Shown: positions 50,450 to 59,324, counted from the stretch's first letter. The stretch is DNA of 64,000 nt from Falsiroseomonas sp051859025 (GCF_051859025.1 NZ_JBHYGL010000013.1:53733-117732); one strand, 5' to 3'. Program-made: numbers and translations. The notes: a model not told the origin generated them from the sequence alone.

Positions 50450-51936
50450 CGGCTTGGGCTGCCTCCGGCGGCTGGGCCGCCCCATCCAGATGGCGTGGCC
50501 GCCACATCCTCAACAGTCCAGCCGCCGCCGAGGGCGGTGAACAGTGCGGCAGCGGCTTGCAGGCGGCTGGCCTGCGCCTGGGCCAGCGCGGTGCGGGCGG
50601 AGAACAGGCTGGTCTGCACGTTCAGCACCGTCAGCAGATCGACCGTGCCGGCGCGCAGCTGCGCCTCCGCGATGTCATAGGCGCGCTGCGCGGCATCGAC
50701 GCGCACGCGTTGCAGTTCGACAAGCTCCGTCGCCCAGCGCAACGCGGAAAGGCTGGCCTCCGTATCCTCCAGCGCCGCCAGGATCGCCCGCTGGTAATTG
50801 GCCAGCAATTCCTCTCGCCTGGCGCGGAACTGGTCCACCTGGGCGCGCAGCGCGCCGCCATCGAAGATCGGTGCGGTCAGCCCGGCCGCCAGGCTATACA
50901 GGGTCGATCCCGGCCGCAGCAGCAGGTCCAGCGCCGTGGCGCTGACGCCGCCGCGCCCGGTCAGCGCGATGGTCGGGAACAGCGCGGCCCGCGCCGCGGC
51001 CAGGTTGGCGTTGGCGGTGAGCAGGTTCGCCTCCGCCAGCTGCACATCGGGGCGGCGGGCGAGGACTTCGGAGGGCAGACCCGCCGGCACCGACGGCACG
51101 CTGATGGCGCCGATGCGCAGCCCGTCCACCACCATCTCCCCCGGTATGGTCCCGGTCAGCGTGCCCAGCGCCAGCGCGTTCTGCTCCGCGGATTGCTGCA
51201 GCGGCGGGATGGCGGCGCGCTGCTGCGCCACCACCGTCTCCTGCTGCGCCACATCGAGCCCCGTGGCCGTGCCGGCGGCGATGCGGCTGCGCAGGATGCC
51301 GAGGTTGCGGGTCGCGACCTCCAGGTTGCCGCGCTGGATCTCCAGCTGTTCCCGCGCGCCGACCACGCTGAACAGCGCCGTGGCAACGGCCGATTGGGTG
51401 GACAGGGCCGTGACGCCGACGGCGTAGCGCGCCGCCTGGGCGCTGGACCGCGCGGCTTCCAGCGCCGCCTGGTTGCGACCCCAGAAATCGACCTCGTAGC
51501 TGGCGGAAAGCGTGGCACCGACGCTGTTGGTGGCGCGGCCGGGGGTGCCGGGGTTGCGGTTGCCGGATCGGGACCGCCCGCCCGACAAATCCCCGTCCAG
51601 CGCCGGCAGCAGGGAGGCGCCGCTGATCCGCACCTGCGCATCCGCCTGCCGTACCCTTGCATTCGCGGCCGCGAGGTCGAGGTTGCCGGCCATGGCGGCG
51701 CGCATCAGCGCATCCAGCGGCGGCGCGCCGAATGCCTGCCACCAGGCCGCACCCGGCCATTGCATCGGCACCGGTGCCGCTTCGGTTGGCGCGCCGCGGC
51801 TGAACAGCACGGGCAGGCGCAGGCCGGAGGAAGCGGGCTCGATCCGCGGCGCACAGCCGGCGGTCACGGCCAAGGCGGGCACGGCCAGGGCGGCCAAAGC
51901 GAGGCGGCGGCTGGTGGGGGGCGGGGGGGCTGTCAT
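50446..51936 (-). CDS. Efflux outer-membrane factor, NodT/OprM type lipoprotein
   Basis: A 496-residue TolC-like outer-membrane channel. The signal peptide ends in a lipobox VTAGC (~24-28), so the protein is lipid-anchored. The two repeats of the channel are visible: AALDALMRAAMAGNLDLAAANARVRQA-like first helix (PPLDALMRAAMAGNLDL, ~72-88) and ARRPDVQLAEANLLTANANL (~295-314) in the second half. ATG 51936 has GGGGGCGAG just upstream. It is the first gene of the efflux operon. The C-terminal ~25 residues are Gly/Pro/Ser-rich. No regulator is adjacent; the promoter should lie in 51937-52312. Confidence 0.92.
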   Translation of the reverse strand: MTAPPPPTSRRLALAALAVPALAVTAGCAPRIEPASSGLRLPVLFSRGAPTEAAPVPMQWPGAAWWQAFGAPPLDALMRAAMAGNLDLAAANARVRQADAQVRISGASLLPALDGDLSGGRSRSGNRNPGTPGRATNSVGATLSASYEVDFWGRNQAALEAARSSAQAARYAVGVTALSTQSAVATALFSVVGAREQLEIQRGNLEVATRNLGILRSRIAAGTATGLDVAQQETVVAQQRAAIPPLQQSAEQNALALGTLTGTIPGEMVVDGLRIGAISVPSVPAGLPSEVLARRPDVQLAEANLLTANANLAAARAALFPTIALTGRGGVSATALDLLLRPGSTLYSLAAGLTAPIFDGGALRAQVDQFRARREELLANYQRAILAALEDTEASLSALRWATELVELQRVRVDAAQRAYDIAEAQLRAGTVDLLTVLNVQTSLFSARTALAQAQASRLQAAAALFTALGGGWTVEDVAATPSGWGGPAAGGSPSR

Positions 51937-52241
51937 CTCGCCCCCAGGATACGCGTTCTGGCGGCCGGGGGCAGGCAGCATGGGAAGGATCGGCATCCCC
52001 CCTGGTGTCGCGCGCCCATCCCCCCGGCGCCAGCTTCCTTTGGCAACGAAGCGTTGCGGCGTGGTATCGGCGCCGGGTTCCCGGCTGGTGCCTCACAGCA
52101 TCGCGACGCGCCCCGTCGGCAGGTCGTCGATCCCGCCTGTCACCTTCGGCGAACCCGCCGCGACAAATGCCGAGAGGATGGGGCTGGCGGTTTCCAGCCG
52201 GCACGCGGCGTGCCGCATTGCTGTTTCTGGCGCCGCCACAG
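51937..52241. other. 305-base gap upstream of the efflux operon, no gene
   Basis: Divergent region between the efflux operon and the Bug receptor gene (start 52313). No frame looks coding. It must hold the efflux promoter, but no convincing -35/-10 pair is seen in this part. Confidence 0.5.
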
Positions 52242-52266
52242 ATGGTTGACATCTACAACCATTCCG
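52242..52266 (+). promoter_or_regulatory. Operator-like dyad overlapping a TTGACA -35, upstream of the Bug gene
   Basis: ATGGTTG-ACATCTA-CAACCAT is a perfect 7-bp inverted repeat (52242-52262). The sequence TTGACA inside it (52246-52251) is a consensus -35. GTTGACA-N3-ACAACCA-N-TCCG recurs at 54976-54997 before the GMC gene. A near-perfect hairpin (ATCGCCCC / GGGGCCGAT) lies just downstream, before the ribosome-binding site. Confidence 0.6.
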
Positions 52267-52312
52267 CCCGACCATCGCCCCAATGGGGCCGATGAGCCCG
52301 GAGGAAACGCCC

Positions 52313-53293
52313 ATGACCGTCACCCGCCGCATCGCCCTTCTGGGCGCCGGGGCAGCCCTTGCCACGCCGCTGGCCAGCCCCGCGCTGGCCCAGGCCGGCT
52401 TCCCCAACCGCACCATCCGCCTGATCGTGCCCTGGGCGCCGGGGGGCACGACCGACGTGGTCTTCCGCGTGCTGGCCACGGCGGCCACGCGCGAACTCGG
52501 CCAGAATGTGGTGGTGGAGAACCGCGGCGGCGCCGGTGGCGTGCTGGGCGCGCAGTTCCTGGCCTCCACCCAGGCGAGGCCCGATGGCTACACGCTGTCG
52601 CAATCCCACATGGGCACGATCCGCCAGCCCTTCATGCGGCGCAGCCTGTCCTACGACCCCGTCAACGACATCACCTACATCATCCGCCTGTCCGGCTACA
52701 TGTTCGGCATGGTGGTGAAGGCCAGCAGCCCCTGGCGGGACTGGGCCAGCTTCGCCGCCCATGCCCGCGCCAATCCGGACCGCCTGACGCATGGCAGTTC
52801 CGGCGTGGGGTCGGATGGCCACGTCTTCTCCCACATCGTCTTCGACAGCGCGGGCATGAAGTTGCAGCACGTGCCTTTCCGCGGCATCGCGGATGCGCTG
52901 ACCGCGCTGCATGCCGGGCAGATCGATTGCGTCGGCGACGGTTCCGGCTGGGCGCCGGGTGTGGAAAGCGGTGATTTCCGCCTGCTGAATGTCTGGACGG
53001 AGGAACGGTCCCCCCGCTTCCCGGCGGCGCCGACGCTGAAGGAGCTCGGCATGAACATGGCCTTCACCGCGCCCTTCGGCGTCTCGGGCCCCAAGGGCAT
53101 GGACCCCGGCATCGTCCGCGTGCTGCACGACGCCTTCCACAAGGCGCTGATGGACCCGGCGCATCTGGAGATCATGCGCCGCTACGACCTGCCCATGGGC
53201 TACATGAACACTGCCGACTACACCGCCTTCATCCGCGGGGAGGCGCAGAAGGAACGCGACCTGGTCGCCCGGCTGGGCCTCGTCGTCGAATAG
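52313..53293 (+). CDS. Bug/TctC family substrate-binding protein (3)
   Basis: A 326-residue Bug receptor. Signal peptide with TRRIALLGAGAALATPLASPALAQ (split for reading: TRRIALLGAG / ALAQ; cleavage ~27-28). Family blocks RTIRLIVPWAPGGTTDVV (~35-52), VVVENRGGAGGVLGA (~70-84) and THGSSGVGSDGHVF (~162-175). ATG 52313 has GGAGGAAA seven bases upstream and is preferred over two earlier in-frame starts. The convergent GMC oxidoreductase carries the same promoter dyad, so receptor and enzyme probably serve the same substrate. Confidence 0.94.
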   Translation: MTVTRRIALLGAGAALATPLASPALAQAGFPNRTIRLIVPWAPGGTTDVVFRVLATAATRELGQNVVVENRGGAGGVLGAQFLASTQARPDGYTLSQSHMGTIRQPFMRRSLSYDPVNDITYIIRLSGYMFGMVVKASSPWRDWASFAAHARANPDRLTHGSSGVGSDGHVFSHIVFDSAGMKLQHVPFRGIADALTALHAGQIDCVGDGSGWAPGVESGDFRLLNVWTEERSPRFPAAPTLKELGMNMAFTAPFGVSGPKGMDPGIVRVLHDAFHKALMDPAHLEIMRRYDLPMGYMNTADYTAFIRGEAQKERDLVARLGLVVE

Positions 53294-53300
53294 GGTGGGG

Positions 53301-53320
53301 GAGGGGGCGCCGGCCCCCTC
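53301..53320. terminator. Bidirectional hairpin between convergent genes
   Basis: GAGGGGGC / GCCCCCTC with loop GCCG, in the 30-base gap between the Bug gene (end 53293) and the GMC gene (end 53324). Followed on the plus strand by TCTTC only, so termination strength is uncertain. Confidence 0.6.
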
Positions 53321-53323
53321 TCT

Positions 53324-54913
53324 TCAAGCCCCGACCCTGAGGAGGAAATCGGCGCAGCGCTCGCCGATCATCACCGCGGCCGCGTTGGTGTTGCCGCTGA
53401 CCAGCGTCGGCATGACGGAGGCATCGGCCACCCGCAGCCGCGGCACGCCATGGACCCGCAGCTGCGGGTCCACCACCGCCATCCCGTCGCGCCCCATGCG
53501 GCAGGTGCCGACGGGGTGGAAGACGGTCTTGGCCACCGTCCGCGCATGGTCCGCCAGCACGTCATCCGATACGTCCTCGGCGGCGGAGGGCAGGATCTCC
53601 CGCTCGATGATCCGGGCAAGCGAGGGCGCCCGCAGGATGCGCCGCGACAGCTTCACGCCGCGCACCAGCGTGGCGATGTCCTCCTCCGTCCCCAGCGCAT
53701 TTGTCCGCAGCACCACGGGGTCCTGCACCGAGGCGCTGCGCAGCCGCACCGTGCCGCGCGATGTCGGCCGCAGGATGCAGGGGTTGATGGTGATGCCGTG
53801 GCCGGGCGGCGCGGGGCGGTGCACATCCCCCACCAGCGTCGGCGTCAGGTGGATCTGCACATCGGGCCGCCCGGCGCCGCCGGTATCCACGAAGGCCCCG
53901 GCCTCCACGATGTTGGATGACAGCAGCCCGGACCGGGTCAGGATGTATTCCAGCCCGTGCCGGATGGACCGCCAGCCGCGATCATGCCCCAGCAGGCTCA
54001 CGGCTTCCCGCGTCTGGCCATAGACGGGGGCGGAGATGTGGTCCTGGTAGTTCTCCCCCACCCCCGGCAGGTCCCGCCGCAGATCGATGCCGTGCTCCGC
54101 CAGATGCGCCGCCGGCCCGATGCCTGACAACTGCAGCACCTTGGGCGACCCGATCCCCCCGGCGCAGAGGATCACTTCCTCCCGCGCCGCGGCCTGGTGC
54201 GTGCCGCCATCGGGGGTACGGAAGCGCACGCCGGTAGCGGCCCCGTTCTCGACCGTGATCGCCTCGATCGTCGCTTCCGTGCGGATCGTCAAATTCGGCC
54301 GGCCCCGCACGCTGGCGAGGTAGGTGGCCGCCGTGCTGCCGCGCCGCCCTTCCATCGTCGTCGTCTGGAAGAAGCCGGCCCCTTCCTGCCTGGCCCCGTT
54401 GAAGTCATCGGTGTAGGGCACGCCCGCTTCCTGGGCCGCGCGGATGAAGGCGTAGCTCAGGGGATGGCGATGCCTGGTGTCGGAGACGCGGAGCATCCCC
54501 TCCGTCCCGTGCCAGGGGCCGGCCAGGCGCTGGTTCGCCTCCGCGCGCCGGAACACCGGCAGCACATCCTCCCACCCCCAGCCCTCCGCACCCTGCTCGG
54601 CCCAGTGGTCGTAATCCTCGTGCTGGCCGCGGATGTAGATCATGGCATTAACGGAGGACCCGCCGCCGAGCGTGCGGCCCTGCGGCACATGCATCGGCCT
54701 TCCCTTCAGCCCCGGCTCATCCTCCGACCGGTACATCCAGGTGCGGTGGGACCCGATGACGCGGACGAAGGTGCCGGGGATGTGGATGAAGGGGTGGTTG
54801 TCCGGCTTGCCCGCTTCCAGCAGCAGCACGCCCTTGCCGGCAGCCACCAGGCGCTGGGTGATGACGCAGCCGGCGGAGCCGCCGCCGATGACGATGTAGT
54901 CATAGCCCTGCAC
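53324..54913 (-). CDS. GMC family FAD oxidoreductase (choline-dehydrogenase-like)
   Basis: A 529-residue GMC flavoprotein. FAD motif YIVIGGGSAGCVIT (~6-19) at the N-terminus; GMC signature 1 region GRTLGGGSSVNAMIYIRG (~79-96); signature 2 LCAGGIGSPKVLQLSGIGP (~249-267); catalytic His in FHPVGTCRMG (~460-469) and N in SGNTNAA (~504-510). Members oxidise alcohols, choline, sugars or polyethylene glycol. The start is GTG at 54913 with GAGGGGGAA seven bases upstream; the longer frame to 55057 is low-complexity. Its upstream region shares the dyad with the Bug gene. Confidence 0.93.
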   Translation of the reverse strand: MQGYDYIVIGGGSAGCVITQRLVAAGKGVLLLEAGKPDNHPFIHIPGTFVRVIGSHRTWMYRSEDEPGLKGRPMHVPQGRTLGGGSSVNAMIYIRGQHEDYDHWAEQGAEGWGWEDVLPVFRRAEANQRLAGPWHGTEGMLRVSDTRHRHPLSYAFIRAAQEAGVPYTDDFNGARQEGAGFFQTTTMEGRRGSTAATYLASVRGRPNLTIRTEATIEAITVENGAATGVRFRTPDGGTHQAAAREEVILCAGGIGSPKVLQLSGIGPAAHLAEHGIDLRRDLPGVGENYQDHISAPVYGQTREAVSLLGHDRGWRSIRHGLEYILTRSGLLSSNIVEAGAFVDTGGAGRPDVQIHLTPTLVGDVHRPAPPGHGITINPCILRPTSRGTVRLRSASVQDPVVLRTNALGTEEDIATLVRGVKLSRRILRAPSLARIIEREILPSAAEDVSDDVLADHARTVAKTVFHPVGTCRMGRDGMAVVDPQLRVHGVPRLRVADASVMPTLVSGNTNAAAVMIGERCADFLLRVGA

Positions 54914-54975
54914 GGACCGGTTCCCCCTCGATGCCGCGGGGTGGCCGCGGCCTTTCGGGAAGGCTAGCCGTGATC

Positions 54976-54997
54976 GTTGACAGAGACAACCAATCCG
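54976..54997 (-). promoter_or_regulatory. Second copy of the Bug/GMC operator-like dyad
   Basis: On the plus strand GTTGACA-GAG-ACAACCA-A-TCCG; dyad core GTTG-N7-CAAC. It lies 62 bases before the GMC start. Only the three middle bases and one spacer base differ from the 52245-52266 copy. Confidence 0.58.
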
Positions 54998-55130
54998 GCG
55001 GGGTCTCAGGGGGGGTGCCGGTGCGTTTCGCCCGGCCGGGGCGTGCCGCGATCCCATCCGTCACAGCGGGTCGCGGGCGCATCCCAGGTCTCGTCGGCCC
55101 TCAGGGCCAGGCTCCCCGAGAGTCCGCGGC

Positions 55131-58115
55131 TCATGCACGCAGCAATTCGCGCGCCGTGTCGAAGTGGCGGTGCTGCAGCGCTGCCTCAAGCGCGCTGCGC
55201 CGCGCCTGTTCCGGGCTTTCGCTGGAGAGTGCCTCCAGACGGGCGAGAAGGGCCTCCGCCAAATCCCGCTGGCCTGACTCATGCGCGCGCAACACCACCC
55301 TGGCGAGCGCGCTCTCGTCAGGCGGGTCCCCGGCGGCGATCACCGCATCGGCCAGGGTCAGCGCCTGACCCAGGGGCACGGCATCCAGCGCCGCGTTGAG
55401 CGTCACCGGGGCCAGGCCTTCCAGGAGATCGGCAATGGACTCGACGCCGTTCTCCAGCAGTGTCGCAGCAATGTCGTGACGGCCGCGCTGGAACGCGATC
55501 GAGAGCAATTCGCGCATCATGACATGCCGCTCTTTCCGGATGTCGGACTGCGCCGGCGTGTGTTGCAATCCGAGCAGCGCGACGTAGGGCTCAAAAATCT
55601 GGCGATAATCGTAGCGGCGCGCAGCCTGCCGCGCGGCCTTCTCACCTGCCAGCCGCCGCTGCGGGTCGGCCAGCACTTCGGCGATCAGCGCAGGCCAGCG
55701 AGCGAGGTCATCCTCCTGCAGGATGCAGGCGGCCGGCAACGGGTCCAAGCCGCGGAACGCAACGGCGGTACCCAGCACCATCTTGCCCGCGCTCATGGCT
55801 TCGATTGTCTTGACGGAACTGCCAGTGCCGGTGGCCAGTGGTATCACCACCAGGGCCGCCGACTGGTACAGCACTGCCAGCGCTGCTTCGTCCACTCGCC
55901 CCAATGCCGTGACATTGCCGCTTCGGCCGACCGGGGCACAGTCACCCACCACCACGAAACCCGTATCCGGGCAGTCATTGGCGATGCCGCGCAGACGCTC
56001 CACCGCGACGCTGTTCGGCCGGTAGCGACTGCCGACAAACAGGCAGAACGGGCCTGGCGGAAGCTCAAGGGCGTAGAGGTCCCTCAGCAGCGTGCGAGGA
56101 TCGGGTCCGAAGGTTTCGGAAAGCCGATCATGATCGATCGGATTCGGAACAACGATGCTTGGGACGCCGCGCGCGGCATACCATGCGCGGTCGGATTCCG
56201 AGACTGTGACGGCAAAGTCGCCGCTGCGCATGCCCGCGACCTCAAGCCGCGCAGTCAGCTTGTCCAGCATCCGGCTGCCGCTAGCCTGCTGCGAAAGCAC
56301 GTCATGGCTCGAGACGATGAGGGGCTTGCCCTCCGTCCGGCAGATCGGCGCGATGATTGATGCCCAGAAAGGATACTCGACGATGACAACATCCGCCCAC
56401 CGAACCACATCCGCGGCATGGGACTTGAAATGCGGATCGAGCCTGCGATCGACAAAGAACCAAAGCATGCTTTCCTGGCCATCGGCCCGCGGCGTGACCA
56501 GGCGCAACAGCCGGCGCACCACGTGTTGGCGAATGCGGGGCCTCACGGCTTCCACGCCAACCCGGGGGCGTCGCAGCGGCAACTGGGGGAGCGAGTGCGG
56601 GCGTGGCCGTGAATCGCTTGCCGAGCCCAGCAGCCGGCGCAGCATGACGAAGGGCATCGCCATCGCCATCCTGCACAGCTGCGAAAGACCGGGGCGCTGC
56701 AGCGCCCAGCTTCCATCCTGGACGACGCGAACCTCCGCGCGCTCTGCCAGTTTCTCCACCAGCAGGTTGCAGCGCAGGGAAGCGCCAGACTGGCGTTCCA
56801 GGAAATTTCCCCAGGGATAGAAGACGGCGACGCGGCGCGCTGCGCGTCCCGCCCCGCCCGCATGATCCGGGCCGCTTTGGATCTGGGCGATGAGCGCCGC
56901 TGGATTGTGTCGTCCGATCACACAGCGGCGCCCGGCCTCGGCCTTCGTTGCCAGCAGCGCGCGGTCCCGTCGGATTCGACGGATCGCTTCCACAATCGCG
57001 ACGGGGCTGTGATCGTCGATCAGGACGCCGCCGCCGTATTGCGACAGCTCCTCGCTCATCCATGTGCCGGAGGTCGCAACGACGATCTTGCCCGCCGCCA
57101 TGCTCTCCAGGCAAACGCCGGAGGTGCGGGCGCGATAGATGCCGCGCCAGTACGGCACCAGGACCACATCGGCATCCAGCAGCGTCTGTGTGTAATCCTC
57201 GGGCGAGAGCGCATTGCGCAGCAGCGTCACCAGCGGCGGGCACACGGGAACGAAACTGTCGATGGCCGCCTGCACATCTGGCGCGGCGTCATGCGCCTGA
57301 AGCCGGAATTCCATGCCGTCCATTTCGCCTGCGGCGTCGAGCAGGCGGATGGCTGAAAGGATTTCGCAGAAGCCTTTCTCGTCCCGCGCATTGCCAAGAC
57401 TCACAAGGCGGAGTGGTGCGTCCGCTGGGCGCGATGGACGGGCTTCATGCCCGCTGACCGTATGAGGAATCGGCATCACCTCGATGGGCAGGGTGGTGAG
57501 CGCACCGAGTTCGGCCGAGAGGCGGGCACTGTCCGAAGCAAGCCTGACGCGTCGGCCCGTGGCTGCTGCTTGTTCGAGCTTGCGGAAGGCACGAGCGGAA
57601 AGCGCGTTGTCATACCAGGCCGGCTGGTAGCGAAGCAGCAGTATCACTTCCAGCGTCCCGCCTGCCTCCTGGCTGGCGACGAAATCCGCGAACGCGTTCA
57701 GCTGATTGCGAAAGATCATGGGCGCGAACAGTACCGATCCGGCCGGCGCGGCGACGTGGCTGAGCCCGGCTCGCAAGTCGATCAGGAATTCCCGGTTCGT
57801 CATGGCGATATCGAACGCCGCGCGGAACCTGGCCGGCACATGGCTCGCCATGGGGTGGCTGCTCCACATGTCGCGGCGGAAGCAGCGCTGCGTCGCCAGC
57901 CTGTCCGCGACCGCGTCGGTGGCATCGCGGTTCGCCAGTGTCACCGCGCGGTAACCGGCCTCGGTCGCCCCGCGTGCCACCGCTTCGTCGTAGGAGAAGT
58001 GGTGGCCGGCAAAATCCTTCAGCGATGGGTCGATGATGAGGAATACGGGCTGCTTCGAGGAACGGGATTCATTCACCCCGTCGACAGCGGGGTGAATGTG
58101 CGACCCGACATGCAC
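55131..58115 (-). CDS. Two-domain glycosyltransferase with C-terminal helical repeats
   Basis: A 994-residue protein with no close family match that I recognise. Residues ~22-415 and ~428-850 each look like a GT-B glycosyltransferase of the GT4 type: domain 1 has RLVSLGNARDEKGF (~236-249) and SGVCLESMAAGKIVVAT (~332-348); domain 2 has FCLFVGSRYRPNS, VVGDC, VIPLATGTGSSVKTIEAMSAGKMVLGT (split: TGTGSSVKTIEAMSAGK, ~785-801). The last ~130 residues are helical, repeat-like (AALLARLEALSSES...). No membrane segment, so cytoplasmic. The GTG at 58115 has GGGAG nine bases upstream; GTG at 58076 is an alternative. It probably builds a surface glycan or glycosylates a protein. Confidence 0.78.
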   Translation of the reverse strand: MHVGSHIHPAVDGVNESRSSKQPVFLIIDPSLKDFAGHHFSYDEAVARGATEAGYRAVTLANRDATDAVADRLATQRCFRRDMWSSHPMASHVPARFRAAFDIAMTNREFLIDLRAGLSHVAAPAGSVLFAPMIFRNQLNAFADFVASQEAGGTLEVILLLRYQPAWYDNALSARAFRKLEQAAATGRRVRLASDSARLSAELGALTTLPIEVMPIPHTVSGHEARPSRPADAPLRLVSLGNARDEKGFCEILSAIRLLDAAGEMDGMEFRLQAHDAAPDVQAAIDSFVPVCPPLVTLLRNALSPEDYTQTLLDADVVLVPYWRGIYRARTSGVCLESMAAGKIVVATSGTWMSEELSQYGGGVLIDDHSPVAIVEAIRRIRRDRALLATKAEAGRRCVIGRHNPAALIAQIQSGPDHAGGAGRAARRVAVFYPWGNFLERQSGASLRCNLLVEKLAERAEVRVVQDGSWALQRPGLSQLCRMAMAMPFVMLRRLLGSASDSRPRPHSLPQLPLRRPRVGVEAVRPRIRQHVVRRLLRLVTPRADGQESMLWFFVDRRLDPHFKSHAADVVRWADVVIVEYPFWASIIAPICRTEGKPLIVSSHDVLSQQASGSRMLDKLTARLEVAGMRSGDFAVTVSESDRAWYAARGVPSIVVPNPIDHDRLSETFGPDPRTLLRDLYALELPPGPFCLFVGSRYRPNSVAVERLRGIANDCPDTGFVVVGDCAPVGRSGNVTALGRVDEAALAVLYQSAALVVIPLATGTGSSVKTIEAMSAGKMVLGTAVAFRGLDPLPAACILQEDDLARWPALIAEVLADPQRRLAGEKAARQAARRYDYRQIFEPYVALLGLQHTPAQSDIRKERHVMMRELLSIAFQRGRHDIAATLLENGVESIADLLEGLAPVTLNAALDAVPLGQALTLADAVIAAGDPPDESALARVVLRAHESGQRDLAEALLARLEALSSESPEQARRSALEAALQHRHFDTARELLRA
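58070..58098 (-). promoter_or_regulatory. Perfect 11-bp inverted repeat within the first codons of the glycosyltransferase gene
   Basis: CATTCACCCCG-TCGACAG-CGGGGTGAATG. It covers codons ~6-16 after the GTG at 58115 and includes the alternative GTG start at 58076-58074 region. In mRNA it would form a strong hairpin just inside the ribosome footprint. Confidence 0.6.
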
Positions 58116-58667
58116 GGTGGAATTCTCCCATTCACGTATCGGGATTGATGACTGGCGATCGAGATCGACAAACGGATCGTGCGAAGCCGTTGGCGCGGTT
58201 GGGTCGGAGCGGCGACCTTGTGCCGATGAGCCTCGAGCCGGCGTCGAACGGGCGCCTGCTCACCACAGCGCCCGGCCAAGCCGCGCGGCACCGGTTTGAT
58301 CAGGCGATCCGAGCGATGAAATACCGCACGACCCGCCAGCCACCCGGCGCACTTTTGAGGAGTTTAGTGTCCCGCTCTGAACTGACCCGGAATGGGCGAG
58401 GCGCCGCAGCAGAACGGGGATCGAGGCGGCCTGGGGAGGGGTTCGTGCGGCAGCGATCGTCGCCCCGGAACGCCTGGCCAGGCGGGGCGCGGATGAACGG
58501 CGAAGCCACCCTGTCAGGCGGCCTTGCGGGTGATCGCGGCGTGGATGGAGGTCGCGCAGCGGCCCGTCGGATGATGATGCACGGCGTGCTGCGCCAGTGC
58601 CGGGACGAGGAGCGCGGGGTCGCGGGGCGTGGGGCGGTCCTGGCGGGTGGCTCGTGTCACCTGCGGG
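58116..58667. other. 552-base gap without a supported gene
   Basis: Between the glycosyltransferase gene and the IS66 remnant. No recognised family in any frame. A short coding-like minus-strand segment ends at about 58516 (last residues ITRKAA), and a stretch around 58355-58400 resembles transposon-end debris, but neither can be assigned. Probably decayed mobile DNA. Confidence 0.45.
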
Positions 58668-59297
58668 TCAGGCGGTCGGCCCGCGCGCGGGGACGATCCG
58701 TAACCGTCGCCTGCGCATCACGGCGATTGTGGCCTGCGGGTTGATGCCGTTCAGGATGGCGGTGCGGATCAGCGTGGTGGCGATCGCCCGATTGTCTTCG
58801 CCGCCCTCGCTGCCCGCGAAGAGCGCAGCCTTCCTGGTCACGGCCACCGGGCGGATTTCCCGCTCCGCAATGTTGGTATCCAGTTCGAGCCGGCCGTCCA
58901 TGGTCCGTCCCAGACCTCGCTCGAGGGTCGGCAGCGGCGTGTCGTCCGCGACGACCCTGGCGTTGCCGGCGATGTGGTCAAGGATAAGCCCGTGCAGCGG
59001 CCGCAGCCACCAGCAGGACTTGGCAACCCAATCGCACAGCGTCGAGCGGTCCAGGTTGATGCCCTGGCGCGCGAGGATCGCCGCCTGACGATACTGGGCC
59101 ATGGCGAAGGCCCAGTTCGCCGTGCTCTTTGGCCAGCGCTTCGCGCGAGCCATGGCCTGACCGTGTCGTTGAACGGACCGGTCGCACACGGAAATTCCGA
59201 CACTCCCTGGCCGCTTGCGGCCACGTGAACAGAGCGGGCCGCGCAAGCTCCGCGTTGGCGCCACACCGCGATCACTGACGGATAGCCGCCTGGGCAT
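58668..59297 (-). pseudogene. IS66 family transposase remnant with internal deletion
   Basis: Translated on the minus strand, residues ~65-130 match the centre of an IS66 TnpC transposase: MAQYRQAAILARQGINLDRS, then LRPLH and VVADDTPLPTL, containing the first catalytic Asp. Directly after this, at about base 58900, the frame jumps to the C-terminal block LELDTNIAEREIRP and LFAGSEGGE, which holds the catalytic Glu. The ~130 residues normally in between, including the second Asp, are gone, as is the N-terminal third. The last ~20 residues (RRRRLRIVP...) do not match, so the tail is frameshifted. It cannot be active. It marks past insertion in this accessory region. Confidence 0.82.
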
Positions 59298-59324
59298 GGC
59301 ATGCCCAGGCCCGGCACCCCTGGT

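Noticed and set aside
50272..52974. A 900-codon open frame on the plus strand
   Set aside because: Runs antisense to the efflux genes and then out of frame through the Bug gene; it ignores both real starts and promoters.
58115..59300. A complete insertion sequence with terminal inverted repeats
   Set aside because: Only the transposase fragment is recognisable; no matching terminal repeats or target duplication could be seen.
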